Below are positions 1 through 6,499 of a DNA stretch of 11,599 nt, piece after piece. The position numbers and the translations under genes are program-made. The notes under the pieces are model-generated. The model saw nothing but the letters and a program-made list of their open reading frames with translations, ran no database searches and had not been told where the DNA came from. The first letter of the stretch is position 1. Every line of letters begins with the position of its first letter. This DNA is from Phocaeicola sp. (GTDB lineage: Bacteria > Bacteroidota > Bacteroidia > Bacteroidales > Bacteroidaceae): the NCBI GenBank assembly GCA_020026225.1, contig JAHHQU010000068.1, positions 1-11,599 on the forward strand, given 5' to 3'.

Positions 1-27
1 ATACACAAAGTTATAAAATCTTTGAAA

Positions 28-129
28 TTATCCCCTCAACTTTTTACATTGATCCAATAATCCTTCTCCCAAAAGACTTTCCTTTTCCTCATCACCCAAT
101 TCAAACGAGGCATCCTCCATTACAGCCAT
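28..129 (-). CDS. Doubtful small ORF downstream of pnp, 33 codons
   Basis: I do not recognise this ORF. From the ATG at 129 it encodes 33 residues beginning MAVMEDASFELGDEEKE and ending DQCKKLRG before TAA. It is acidic in the middle and basic at the end, with no membrane segment or known motif. The frame stays open upstream to a TGA at 172-174 inside the pnp terminator, so a GTG start at 153 is also possible. No Shine-Dalgarno sequence or -7 promoter box lies in front of it. It could be a small gene, the eroded end of an older gene, or chance. The composition looks somewhat protein-like, but the evidence is thin. Confidence 0.25.
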   Translation of the reverse strand: MAVMEDASFELGDEEKESLLGEGLLDQCKKLRG

Positions 130-155
130 ACCAGAAAGAAACGGGTTACGCACAT

Positions 156-201
156 AAAAAAAGCGCGAGCCTCACGATCCAATCATGAGATTCACGCTTT
201 T
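156..201 (-). terminator. Intrinsic terminator of pnp
   Basis: Arms 159-178 and 182-201 form a 20-position stem with a 3-nt loop. Seven T residues (plus-strand A156-162) follow in the minus direction. Read on the minus strand, the four positions that are not Watson-Crick give three G-U wobbles and one A-C mismatch. Read on the plus strand, three of them become C-A mismatches. The hairpin is therefore built for minus-strand transcripts, which fits termination 28 bases after the pnp stop codon. Confidence 0.9.
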
Positions 202-228
202 ATATAGCTTAAATAAACAACCTAACGA

Positions 229-2424
229 TTAGTTCTGCTTCGGTTCTTTATTTTCTTTATTCTGCTGAGGTTTTCTTTCTCTTCTCTGATGACCTTCAGG
301 CATACCTTCTGGTTTAGAAAGCAAAGCCTTGCGAGACAATTTGAATTTGCCAGTCTTAGGATCGATATCAAGCAACTTAACTTCAATTTCATCTCCTTCG
401 TTCAAGCCAGCTTCTTCAATTGTTTCCAAACGTTTCCAATCGATTTCAGAGATATGGAGCAAACCGTCTTTACCAGGAAGAAATTCAACGAACGCACCAT
501 AAGGCATGATAGAACGAATCTTACCGGTATACACTTCACCGATTTCAGGAACAGCTACGATACCCTTGATCAAACGGATAGCATCATCAATGCACTGCTT
601 GTTTGTACCAGAGATTTCGATACGGCCACCATTTTCAACTTCTTCGATAGTGATAGTAGCACCTGTTTCTTCCTGAAGACCCTGAATAATCTTACCGCCC
701 GGGCCGATTACAGCACCAATGAATTCTTTAGGAATCATCATTGTTTCAATACGTGGAGCATGAGGTTTCAATTCTTCACGAGGAGCCTGGATACAATCGG
801 TCAATTTGCCAAGGATGTATTCACGTCCTTGTTTTGCCTGCAACAAAGCCTTTTCCAAAATATCATAAGTCAAACCGTCGCACTTGATATCCATCTGAGT
901 AGCAGTGATACCATTTACTGTACCTGTAACCTTGAAGTCCATATCACCCAAGTGGTCTTCATCGCCCAAGATATCAGACAAAATAGCATACTTATCTTCA
1001 CCGGCATTTTTGATCAATCCCATTGCAATACCTGATACCGGATTCTTGATAGGTACACCAGCGTCCATCAACGCCAAAGTACCGGCACATACAGTAGCCA
1101 TTGAAGAAGAACCGTTAGATTCCAAGATATCAGAAACTACGCGTACGCAGTAAGGATAATCTGCAGGAATCTGGCCTTTCAAAGCACGCCAAGCCAAGTG
1201 ACCGTGACCGATTTCACGACGGCCTACACCACGCTGCGCTTTTGCTTCACCTGTAGAGAATGGAGGGAAGTTATAATGTAAAAGGAAGCGTTCTCTGTGC
1301 TGATCCAACACATCGTCTACAATCTTTTCATCCAACTTAGTACCCAAAGTTACAGTACTCAAAGACTGGGTTTCACCACGAGTAAAAATAGCTGAACCGT
1401 GAGGGCCAGGAAGTGGGCTGGTTTCACACCAAATAGGACGAATATCTGTAGTAGCACGACCGTCCAAGCGCTTGCCTTCATCCAAGATACAACGACGCAT
1501 CGCTTCTTTTTCCACATCGTGGTAGTAACGGTCGATCATACCTTCTTTTTCTTCCAATTCTTCATCAGAGAACTGAGCCTTGAATTCATCACAGATAGCA
1601 TCGAATGCATCCTGACGTTCATGTTTATTCTTGTTACCAGAAGCAGCGATAGCATAAGCCTTTGCATAGCAAGCTTCGTGAACAGCCTTGCGCAAGTCTT
1701 CATCGTTTTCTTCGTGGCAATATTCGCGTTTAACAGTTTTGCCAACTTCTTCCATCAATTCCATCTGCGCTTTGCAGTGAACTTTGATAGCTTCGTGTGC
1801 ACATTTCATAGCTTCCAACAAATCCTGTTCAGAAACTTCTTCCATCTCACCTTCCACCATCATGATGTTTTCATAAGTTGCAGCAACCATAAGGTCCATG
1901 TCAGCTTTTTCCAATTCTTCGAAAGTAGGGTCAATTACAAACTTACCGTCGATACGAGCTACACGCACTTCTGAGATAGGGCCACCAAATGGGATATTAG
2001 AAACAGCAAGTGCAGCAGAAGCTGCCAAACCTGCCAATGCATCCGGCATGTCTACGCCATCAGCAGAGTAAAGGTTGATATTTACGTATACTTCAGCATG
2101 ATAATTATCTGGGAATAATGGGCGCAAAGCACGGTCTACCAAGCGGCATGTCAAGATTTCATAGTCAGAAGCCTTACCTTCACGTTTGGTAAAGCCACCC
2201 GGATAACGTCCGAATGCTGAATATTTTTCCTTATACTCTACCTGCAGTGGCATAAAATCAGTACCGGGAACTGCATCTTTTGCTGCACAAACAGTAGCCA
2301 ATAACATGGTATTACCCATGCGAAGCATAACAGCACCATCTGCCTGTTTTGCCAGCTTTCCCGTTTCGAGTGTGATGGTTCTTCCATCAGGCAACTCGAT
2401 CGTCTTTGTAATAGGGTTGATCAT
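229..2424 (-). CDS. pnp: Polyribonucleotide nucleotidyltransferase (PNPase)
   Basis: PNPase is a cytoplasmic, trimeric, phosphate-dependent 3'-5' exoribonuclease that degrades RNA to nucleoside diphosphates. The 731-residue length and domain order are those of the full enzyme. A first RNase PH domain lies near residues 15-145. An alpha-helical linker follows near 240-310, then a second RNase PH domain near 325-500. The KH domain is near 558-620, with its GPGGK loop at 574-578. The S1 domain is near 628-698. The catalytic block GDEDHLGDMDFK supplies D490, D496 and K498, matching E. coli D486, D492 and K494. A hydrophilic tail rich in K, Q, N and E (about 705-731) follows S1. The ATG at 2424 gives the canonical N-terminus. 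The gene is divergent from the lipoprotein gene and appears monocistronic, with its own terminator. No frameshift or missing catalytic residue is seen. Confidence 0.98.
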   Translation of the reverse strand: MINPITKTIELPDGRTITLETGKLAKQADGAVMLRMGNTMLLATVCAAKDAVPGTDFMPLQVEYKEKYSAFGRYPGGFTKREGKASDYEILTCRLVDRALRPLFPDNYHAEVYVNINLYSADGVDMPDALAGLAASAALAVSNIPFGGPISEVRVARIDGKFVIDPTFEELEKADMDLMVAATYENIMMVEGEMEEVSEQDLLEAMKCAHEAIKVHCKAQMELMEEVGKTVKREYCHEENDEDLRKAVHEACYAKAYAIAASGNKNKHERQDAFDAICDEFKAQFSDEELEEKEGMIDRYYHDVEKEAMRRCILDEGKRLDGRATTDIRPIWCETSPLPGPHGSAIFTRGETQSLSTVTLGTKLDEKIVDDVLDQHRERFLLHYNFPPFSTGEAKAQRGVGRREIGHGHLAWRALKGQIPADYPYCVRVVSDILESNGSSSMATVCAGTLALMDAGVPIKNPVSGIAMGLIKNAGEDKYAILSDILGDEDHLGDMDFKVTGTVNGITATQMDIKCDGLTYDILEKALLQAKQGREYILGKLTDCIQAPREELKPHAPRIETMMIPKEFIGAVIGPGGKIIQGLQEETGATITIEEVENGGRIEISGTNKQCIDDAIRLIKGIVAVPEIGEVYTGKIRSIMPYGAFVEFLPGKDGLLHISEIDWKRLETIEEAGLNEGDEIEVKLLDIDPKTGKFKLSRKALLSKPEGMPEGHQRRERKPQQNKENKEPKQN

Positions 2425-2462
2425 AAATTTTTTATTAAAATAGTTTCTTCAAAAATTACGTG

Positions 2463-2470
2463 CAAATATA
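2463..2470 (-). promoter_or_regulatory. Candidate pnp promoter, -7 box TATATTTG
   Basis: The minus strand reads TATATTTG, an exact match to the Bacteroidetes -7 consensus TAnnTTTG, about 38 bases upstream of the pnp ATG. No convincing TTG-type -33 element lies 19-21 bases further upstream, so this rests on the -7 box and its position. Confidence 0.55.
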
Positions 2471-2562
2471 ACGAATATATTATACTACTTGGTTCTTATT
2501 GAAATAAAAGTTTCCTAATATCGTGATTTTTTGCGATTTGCAACCAAATGCGAGATAAAAAC

Positions 2563-2592
2563 TTTGTAAAATCGCCAAAAGACGTATCTTTG
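2563..2592 (+). promoter_or_regulatory. Promoter of the DUF4369 lipoprotein gene
   Basis: TTTG at 2563-2566 and TATCTTTG at 2585-2592 are separated by 18 bases. This matches the Bacteroidetes housekeeping promoter (TTTG, about 19 bases, TAnnTTTG). Transcription would begin near 2598, giving a leader of about 40 bases. Confidence 0.75.
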
Positions 2593-2610
2593 CATGCTAA
2601 ATAATAAAAC

Positions 2611-2640
2611 ATGGAATTTATTTTAAGGAGAGAACAATGA
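2611..2640 (+). other. Nine-codon leader ORF overlapping the lipoprotein start (ATGA)
   Basis: An ATG at 2611, downstream of the predicted transcription start, opens a nine-codon frame (MEFILRREQ). Its TGA at 2638-2640 overlaps the lipoprotein ATG as ATGA. The downstream Shine-Dalgarno sequence lies inside this mini-ORF. It may permit translational coupling, but it has no clear ribosome site of its own and may be chance. Confidence 0.25.
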
Positions 2641-3782
2641 AAAACAACTTAATTATAGGTGCCGCACTACTTACATTCAGCCTGTCGGCCTGCCATAATG
2701 AGCCCACCTTTCAAGTAGAAGGAACCGTTAGCGGAGCCGCAGACAAGATGCTGTATATTGAACATTCAGGTTTGGAACGTGTGGAGATGATTGACTCTGT
2801 CAAACTGAATGAAGGAGGTCGTTTTGACTTTGCTGTCAACCGCCCCGAATCTCCAGAATTCTACCGCTTAAGAATGGACAATAAAATCATCAACTTTGCC
2901 GTCGATTCCACCGAAACGGTTCAGATAAAGGCACAATACAAGGACTTTGCCACAACTTACGACATAAAAGGTTCTGACAACAACGTGAAGATCAAAGAAT
3001 TGACTTTGCTTCAAGCCAAATTGCAGTCACAAGTCAATCAACTTCTCCAATCCAATATGCCCAGCGGATTGCTGCAAGACAGCTTGAAAAACCTGGTACA
3101 GACTTATAAGAAAGAGGTCATCAAAGACTACATATTCAAGAGCCCACAGGCTTCTTACGCATATTTCGCATTATTCCAACAGCTGAACGGTGCCATGCTT
3201 TTTGATCCCTTGACCAACAAAGAAGACATCAAGTGCTTTGGAGCTGTAGCAACCAGCCTCAACAACCTTTATCCACACGCTGAACGTTCACGCAACATTT
3301 ACAATATGGTCATTAAGGGAATGAAAAATACACGCGTTCCAAAACAAAAAGAAATGACCATCAAGGAAGACGTCGTGCAGGAAGTGTCACTCATCGACAT
3401 TCCACTGAGAGACCTGAATGGAAAGCTACATCACCTGACAGACTTGAAAGGAAAGGTCGTTCTGCTAGACTTTACCGTATATGCAGCGACTCCTTCAGGA
3501 CCACGCAATTTGGTTTTACGTGATTTGTACAAGAAATATGCAAGCAAGGGACTGGAAATTTATCAAGTTTCATTAGACCCGAATGAACATTTTTGGAAGA
3601 CGGCAGCAGACAACCTACCTTGGATCTGCGTAAGAGACCCTCAAGCCCAGTATTCAACCTACGCCAACATTTACGGCGTGACCGAACTACCTACTTCATT
3701 CCTTATCAACCGAAGCAATGTAGTCTCTGTCAGAATCAATGAGAATACTGATATTGAGACAGCTATTAAAAATTTATTGTAA
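2637..3782 (+). CDS. DUF4369-type lipoprotein with thioredoxin-like domain lacking CxxC
   Basis: This 381-residue protein has a lipoprotein signal peptide with lipobox LSAC, so C19 is probably lipidated and the protein faces the periplasm. The acidic run typical of Bacteroidetes surface lipoproteins is absent after C19. Residues about 24-115 resemble the DUF4369 N-terminal domain common in Bacteroidetes TlpA-like proteins. A helical middle region follows, then a thioredoxin-like fold near 248-381 with the strand KGKVVLLDF, a probable cis-proline at P352 (ELPTSFLI) and the usual closing strand. Where TlpA proteins carry WCxxC, this one has VYAATPSGPR. The only other cysteines are C200 and C331, so it cannot be an ordinary dithiol oxidoreductase. 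A binding or structural role is inferred; its substrate is unknown. Its start has AAGGAG at 2625-2630, six bases before the ATG. Confidence 0.9.
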   Translation: MKNNLIIGAALLTFSLSACHNEPTFQVEGTVSGAADKMLYIEHSGLERVEMIDSVKLNEGGRFDFAVNRPESPEFYRLRMDNKIINFAVDSTETVQIKAQYKDFATTYDIKGSDNNVKIKELTLLQAKLQSQVNQLLQSNMPSGLLQDSLKNLVQTYKKEVIKDYIFKSPQASYAYFALFQQLNGAMLFDPLTNKEDIKCFGAVATSLNNLYPHAERSRNIYNMVIKGMKNTRVPKQKEMTIKEDVVQEVSLIDIPLRDLNGKLHHLTDLKGKVVLLDFTVYAATPSGPRNLVLRDLYKKYASKGLEIYQVSLDPNEHFWKTAADNLPWICVRDPQAQYSTYANIYGVTELPTSFLINRSNVVSVRINENTDIETAIKNLL

Positions 3783-3818
3783 CATGTTAAAAAGCATGTG
3801 AAATACAGAAAGGTATAC

Positions 3819-3849
3819 TTGACTAGTATATAAAAAAGGCGTACCTTTG
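3819..3849 (+). promoter_or_regulatory. Promoter in the greA leader
   Basis: TTG at 3819-3821 and TACCTTTG at 3842-3849 are 20 bases apart, a good match to the Bacteroidetes -33/-7 promoter. The predicted start, near 3855, lies only about 10 bases before the hairpin at 3863-3904. No other TAnnTTTG box is present between that hairpin and greA. Confidence 0.7.
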
Positions 3850-3862
3850 TAAAAATTATAGC

Positions 3863-3907
3863 AAAAAGGGTTCCGACATTCATCTAAGTGTCGGAATTCT
3901 TTTTGTT
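3863..3907 (+). terminator. Intrinsic terminator or attenuator in the greA leader
   Basis: The core stem 3871-3880/3887-3896 has 10 bp with one G-U pair and a 6-nt loop (CATCTA). It extends outward through AAAAAGGG at 3863-3870 pairing with TTCTTTTT at 3897-3904, and the tract after the core is T-rich (TTCTTTTTGTTTT). It probably ends the upstream lipoprotein transcript, which has no other convincing terminator. It also lies downstream of the greA-proximal promoter, so greA transcripts must read through it. The A-run on the left means it could also act on the minus strand. Confidence 0.75.
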
Positions 3908-3964
3908 TTATACCCCAAAGAACAAATAAATTAATAACGAAAATATATTAGGAGGAAAATTAGT

Positions 3965-4429
3965 ATGGCTTATATGTCAGAAGAAGGCTACCAGAAATTG
4001 GTTGCCGAATTGAAGCATCTCGAGGCTGTAGAACGCCCGAAAATTGTAGCAGCTATCGCTGAAGCACGTGATAAAGGTGACTTGTCTGAAAATGCTGAAT
4101 ATGACGCAGCAAAAGAAGCGCAAGGCATGCTTGAAATGAAAATCAATCAGTTGAAGATGACTATCACTGATGCTAAAATCATTGATACATCTAAATTGAA
4201 CGCTGATACCGTACAAATCCTTACTCGTGTAGAATTAAAGAATGTACACAACGGCATGAAAATGGCCTATACCATCGTGTCAGAAAGTGAAGCGAACCTG
4301 AAAGAAGGTAAAATCTCTGTAAACACTCCGATTGCACAAGGTCTATTGGGCAAGAAGGTCGGTGATATTGCAGAAATTTCTATTCCAAAAGGTAAAATTA
4401 GTTTGGAAATTACAGGAATATCATTTTAA
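3965..4429 (+). CDS. greA: Transcription elongation factor GreA
   Basis: GreA enters the secondary channel of RNA polymerase and stimulates cleavage of backtracked transcripts, rescuing stalled complexes. The protein has 154 residues, close to the family norm. An N-terminal antiparallel coiled coil (about 3-75) carries the acidic tip DLSENAEY, with D39 and E42 corresponding to the catalytic tip acids of E. coli GreA. A C-terminal FKBP-like globular domain (about 80-154) ends in the typical LLGKKVGDIAEISIP segment. The start at 3965 is supported by a strong AGGAGG at 3950-3955 nine bases upstream, unusual in this AT-rich, SD-poor genome; M4 is the alternative start. It is preceded by a promoter plus terminator leader and followed by its own terminator. 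Confidence 0.97.
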   Translation: MAYMSEEGYQKLVAELKHLEAVERPKIVAAIAEARDKGDLSENAEYDAAKEAQGMLEMKINQLKMTITDAKIIDTSKLNADTVQILTRVELKNVHNGMKMAYTIVSESEANLKEGKISVNTPIAQGLLGKKVGDIAEISIPKGKISLEITGISF

Positions 4430-4433
4430 TTTG
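4402..4433 (+). promoter_or_regulatory. Candidate HIT-gene promoter overlapping the greA 3' end
   Basis: TTTG at 4402-4405, a 20-base spacer and TTAATTTG at 4426-4433 match the promoter pattern with one change (TT for TA). The predicted start, near 4439, falls inside the left arm of the greA terminator (4434-4447). The box lies partly within greA codons. Confidence 0.4.
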
Positions 4434-4472
4434 TAAGGCAGGTCTGCTTGGAGCGGACTTGCCTTATTTTTT
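4434..4472 (+). terminator. Intrinsic terminator of greA
   Basis: Arms 4434-4447 and 4453-4466 form a 14-bp stem with two G-U pairs and a 5-nt loop (TTGGA), followed by six T residues at 4467-4472. It starts 5 bases after the greA stop codon and ends 13 bases before the HIT gene ATG. Confidence 0.9.
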
Positions 4473-4485
4473 AATCTCTAACGAT

Positions 4486-4893
4486 ATGGCAACAATATTC
4501 AGTAAAATCATTGCAGGTGAAATTCCTAGCTACAAAGTGGCTGAGGATGATAAATTTTATGCGTTTCTTGATATCAACCCGCTCGTAAAAGGTCATACCC
4601 TCGTAGTACCCAAAAGAGAAGTTGATTATATTTTCGACTTAGAAGATGACGAACTTGCGGCTATGCAGATTTTCGCAAAGAAACTTGCATTGGCCATCCA
4701 GAAGGCTTTCCCATGCAAGAAGGTAGGCCAGGCAGTCATCGGCCTGGAAGTTCCTCATGCACATATTCACCTTATCCCTATCCAAAAAGAATCGGACATG
4801 CTATTCTCCAACCCCAAACTTTCTTTTAGCAATGAAGAGTTTGCAGCAATAGCAGCCGCAATCCATAAGGCCTGGGAAGAAAACGCAGACTGA
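4486..4893 (+). CDS. HIT-family (histidine triad) hydrolase
   Basis: The protein has 135 residues with the histidine triad HAHIHLIP: H91, H93 and H95, of which H95 should be the nucleophile. The N-terminal signature TIFSKIIAGEIPS and the GHTLVVPKR segment are typical of the HINT/PKCI branch, small cytoplasmic dimers that hydrolyse purine nucleoside phosphoramidates or acyl-adenylates. The physiological substrate cannot be read from sequence. A longer in-frame start at 4459 would place nine extra codons inside the greA terminator, so the ATG at 4486 is preferred; it gives the canonical MATIFSKI start. No Shine-Dalgarno sequence is visible. The gene is followed by its own terminator. It is either read through from greA or expressed from a promoter near 4402-4433. 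Confidence 0.95.
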   Translation: MATIFSKIIAGEIPSYKVAEDDKFYAFLDINPLVKGHTLVVPKREVDYIFDLEDDELAAMQIFAKKLALAIQKAFPCKKVGQAVIGLEVPHAHIHLIPIQKESDMLFSNPKLSFSNEEFAAIAAAIHKAWEENAD

Positions 4894-4914
4894 TTTTTCT
4901 TTTTCCAATATAAT

Positions 4915-4942
4915 AAGCCACCTCATTCCAGGTGGCTTTTTT
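4915..4942 (+). terminator. Intrinsic terminator of the HIT gene
   Basis: A perfect 9-bp stem, AAGCCACCT (4915-4923) with AGGTGGCTT (4930-4938), has a 6-nt loop and a T-run at 4937-4942. It lies 22 bases after the HIT stop codon. The following stretch to the next gene (4943-5114) holds a promoter box but no convincing gene. Confidence 0.9.
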
Positions 4943-5079
4943 ATTGCCGGTACCTTGCCATGAAAATCCCGGCCGTGATGGCGACAGACCTATCTTATAG
5001 AGTGATTTCCTACTCTTTGGGAGCCCTTATATTACACATTATTTAACGGAACAGGAATAGAAATGTCCAACGGATTCAT

Positions 5080-5087
5080 TATATTTG
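5080..5087 (+). promoter_or_regulatory. Candidate ADH promoter, -7 box TATATTTG
   Basis: TATATTTG is an exact TAnnTTTG match 27 bases before the ATG at 5115. The -33 element is not evident. Its final TTG would be the first codon of a longer ADH reading frame, which argues against that TTG being a start. Confidence 0.55.
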
Positions 5088-5114
5088 GAAATATCAATTT
5101 TAACCTTAGAGATT

Positions 5115-6287
5115 ATGAACGCAAATCCTATTTTTAGTTTGCATGTCCCTACACGCTTGCTGTTCGGATGTGGAGAAATAAAAAGACTCGCCACCGAATC
5201 TTTCGCTGGCAAAAAAGCGATGATTGTTATCACCTCTGGAGGTTCAATGCGTAAGTATGGTTATCTAGATAAAGTCATCGAACTTCTCAAAGAAAACGAC
5301 ATTGCCTCTATTGTATATGACAAGGTGCTTCCCAACCCCATCAAGTCGCACGTTATGGAAGGCGCAGCTATATGCCGAGAATTGGGTTGCGACATGGTCG
5401 TCGGCTTAGGAGGAGGAAGCTCTATCGATTCGGCTAAAGCCATTGCCATCATGGCATGCAACGACGGTGACTACTGGAATTATGTACAAGGAGGATCGGG
5501 AAAAGGACATCCGGTCAAAGGAGCTTTACCGATCATTGCAATCCCTACCACTTCTGGAACAGGTACCGAAGCCGACCCATGGACGGTCATTACCAATGAG
5601 GAAAAACAAGAAAAAATCGGGTTCGGCTGTGCCTATACTTTCCCAACCTTGTCCATCATCGACCCGGAACTGATGGTTTCCATTCCACCAGCATTAACAG
5701 CTTATCAAGGTTTCGACGCATTCTTCCATTCTGTGGAAGGTTTCATTGCAAATTGTGCTACCCCAATCAGCGACATGTATGCACTTGAATCCATCCGACT
5801 ACTTTATAAATACTTGCCCATCGCCGTTCACGACGGCAAAAATTTAAAGGCTCGTGCCAAAATCGCTTGGGCAAGTACCTTGGCGGGACTCGTGGAGTCC
5901 ACTTCCAGCTGTACATCCGAACATTCACTCGAACATGCGATGAGCGCTTATTATCCTCAACTTCCACATGGAGCAGGATTGATTGCCATCAGCGAAGCCT
6001 ATTTTGAATCGTTCCGCAATGATTGCATGAAACGTTACATGAAGATGGCTGAAATCATGACCCAACAAAAGAGCAACCGACCTAGTGACTTCATCGAAGC
6101 ACTGGTACGCATGCAAAAAGAATGCGATGTCTATGGATTAAGACTCAGTGATTGGGGACTGAAAGAAGAAGATTTGCCTAAGATGGCACAAAATGCCCGT
6201 GATACCATGGGCGGCTTATTCAGATTCGACCCTCGTCCATTGCTTGAAGAAGAGGTCATGGATATCTTCCGTAAATCATTCAAATGA
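5115..6287 (+). CDS. Iron-containing (group III) alcohol dehydrogenase
   Basis: The 390-residue protein belongs to the Fe-ADH family, NAD(P)-dependent oxidoreductases that interconvert alcohols and aldehydes. The N-terminal dinucleotide-binding domain (about 1-180) has GGGSSIDSAKA at 98-108 and the AIPTTSGTGTE motif at 142-152. The C-terminal helical domain carries the metal ligands D201 and H205 (DAFFH), H270 (SEH) and H285 (LPHG). The family signature around IDPELMVSIPP is intact. The overall type resembles butanol dehydrogenase or lactaldehyde reductase relatives; the substrate and the preference for NADH or NADPH are not decidable here. The ATG at 5115 is chosen because the ten-codon extension from a TTG at 5085 would overlap a promoter box. 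No neighbour suggests a dedicated pathway, and a terminator follows. Confidence 0.95.
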   Translation: MNANPIFSLHVPTRLLFGCGEIKRLATESFAGKKAMIVITSGGSMRKYGYLDKVIELLKENDIASIVYDKVLPNPIKSHVMEGAAICRELGCDMVVGLGGGSSIDSAKAIAIMACNDGDYWNYVQGGSGKGHPVKGALPIIAIPTTSGTGTEADPWTVITNEEKQEKIGFGCAYTFPTLSIIDPELMVSIPPALTAYQGFDAFFHSVEGFIANCATPISDMYALESIRLLYKYLPIAVHDGKNLKARAKIAWASTLAGLVESTSSCTSEHSLEHAMSAYYPQLPHGAGLIAISEAYFESFRNDCMKRYMKMAEIMTQQKSNRPSDFIEALVRMQKECDVYGLRLSDWGLKEEDLPKMAQNARDTMGGLFRFDPRPLLEEEVMDIFRKSFK

Positions 6288-6368
6288 ACTGAACACGAAG
6301 GGAACTGACCTGCTAAAGATCAAAATACAGTGATTTTTTTATAACCTCCTCCTTCGTATTCACATAAC

Positions 6369-6408
6369 AAAGCCGTTTTAGCTTCAGTCTGTCGCTAAAA
6401 CGGCTTTT
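6369..6408 (+). terminator. Intrinsic terminator after the ADH gene
   Basis: A perfect 14-bp stem, AAAGCCGTTTTAGC (6369-6382) with GCTAAAACGGCTTT (6394-6407), has an 11-nt loop and a short T-run on the plus strand. It lies 81 bases after the ADH stop codon. It may also help stop the converging thioesterase transcript, although its minus-strand T-tract is weak (CTTTGTTATG). I saw no gene between 6288 and 6499. Confidence 0.85.
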
Positions 6409-6499
6409 ATTGTATACAGAAAAAAATTATTAAAGGGAGATACAGACGGGAACAATACAGAACCGGTGGAAATACCCTTCTGCATTACCACATCCTTTA

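Noticed and set aside
289..1974. Long plus-strand open frames opposite pnp (for example 289-1035 and 1399-1974)
   Set aside because: They are antisense shadows of the pnp coding sequence; the translations are rich in Phe, Cys and Ser with no recognisable domain, while the minus frame is full-length PNPase.
3782..3799. ACATG/CATGT hairpin right after the lipoprotein stop codon as its terminator
   Set aside because: The stem is only 5 bp with an 8-base loop and no T-run; the hairpin at 3863-3907 is a far better terminator.
4946..4973. GCCGG/CCGGC inverted repeat as a regulatory site
   Set aside because: Five base pairs around an 18-base gap is too weak, and it is not positioned relative to the ADH promoter in an informative way.
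4960..5046. 28-codon plus-strand ORF (starts MKIPAVMATD, hydrophobic end) between the HIT terminator and the ADH gene
   Set aside because: It has no promoter box or ribosome site, starts just after a strong terminator, and is short enough to occur by chance. Its hydrophobic tail alone is not evidence for a membrane peptide.
6415..6465. Threefold occurrence of ATACAGA downstream of the thioesterase gene
   Set aside because: The copies are irregularly spaced and 7 bases long in AT-rich sequence. I cannot distinguish them from chance or tie them to a regulator.
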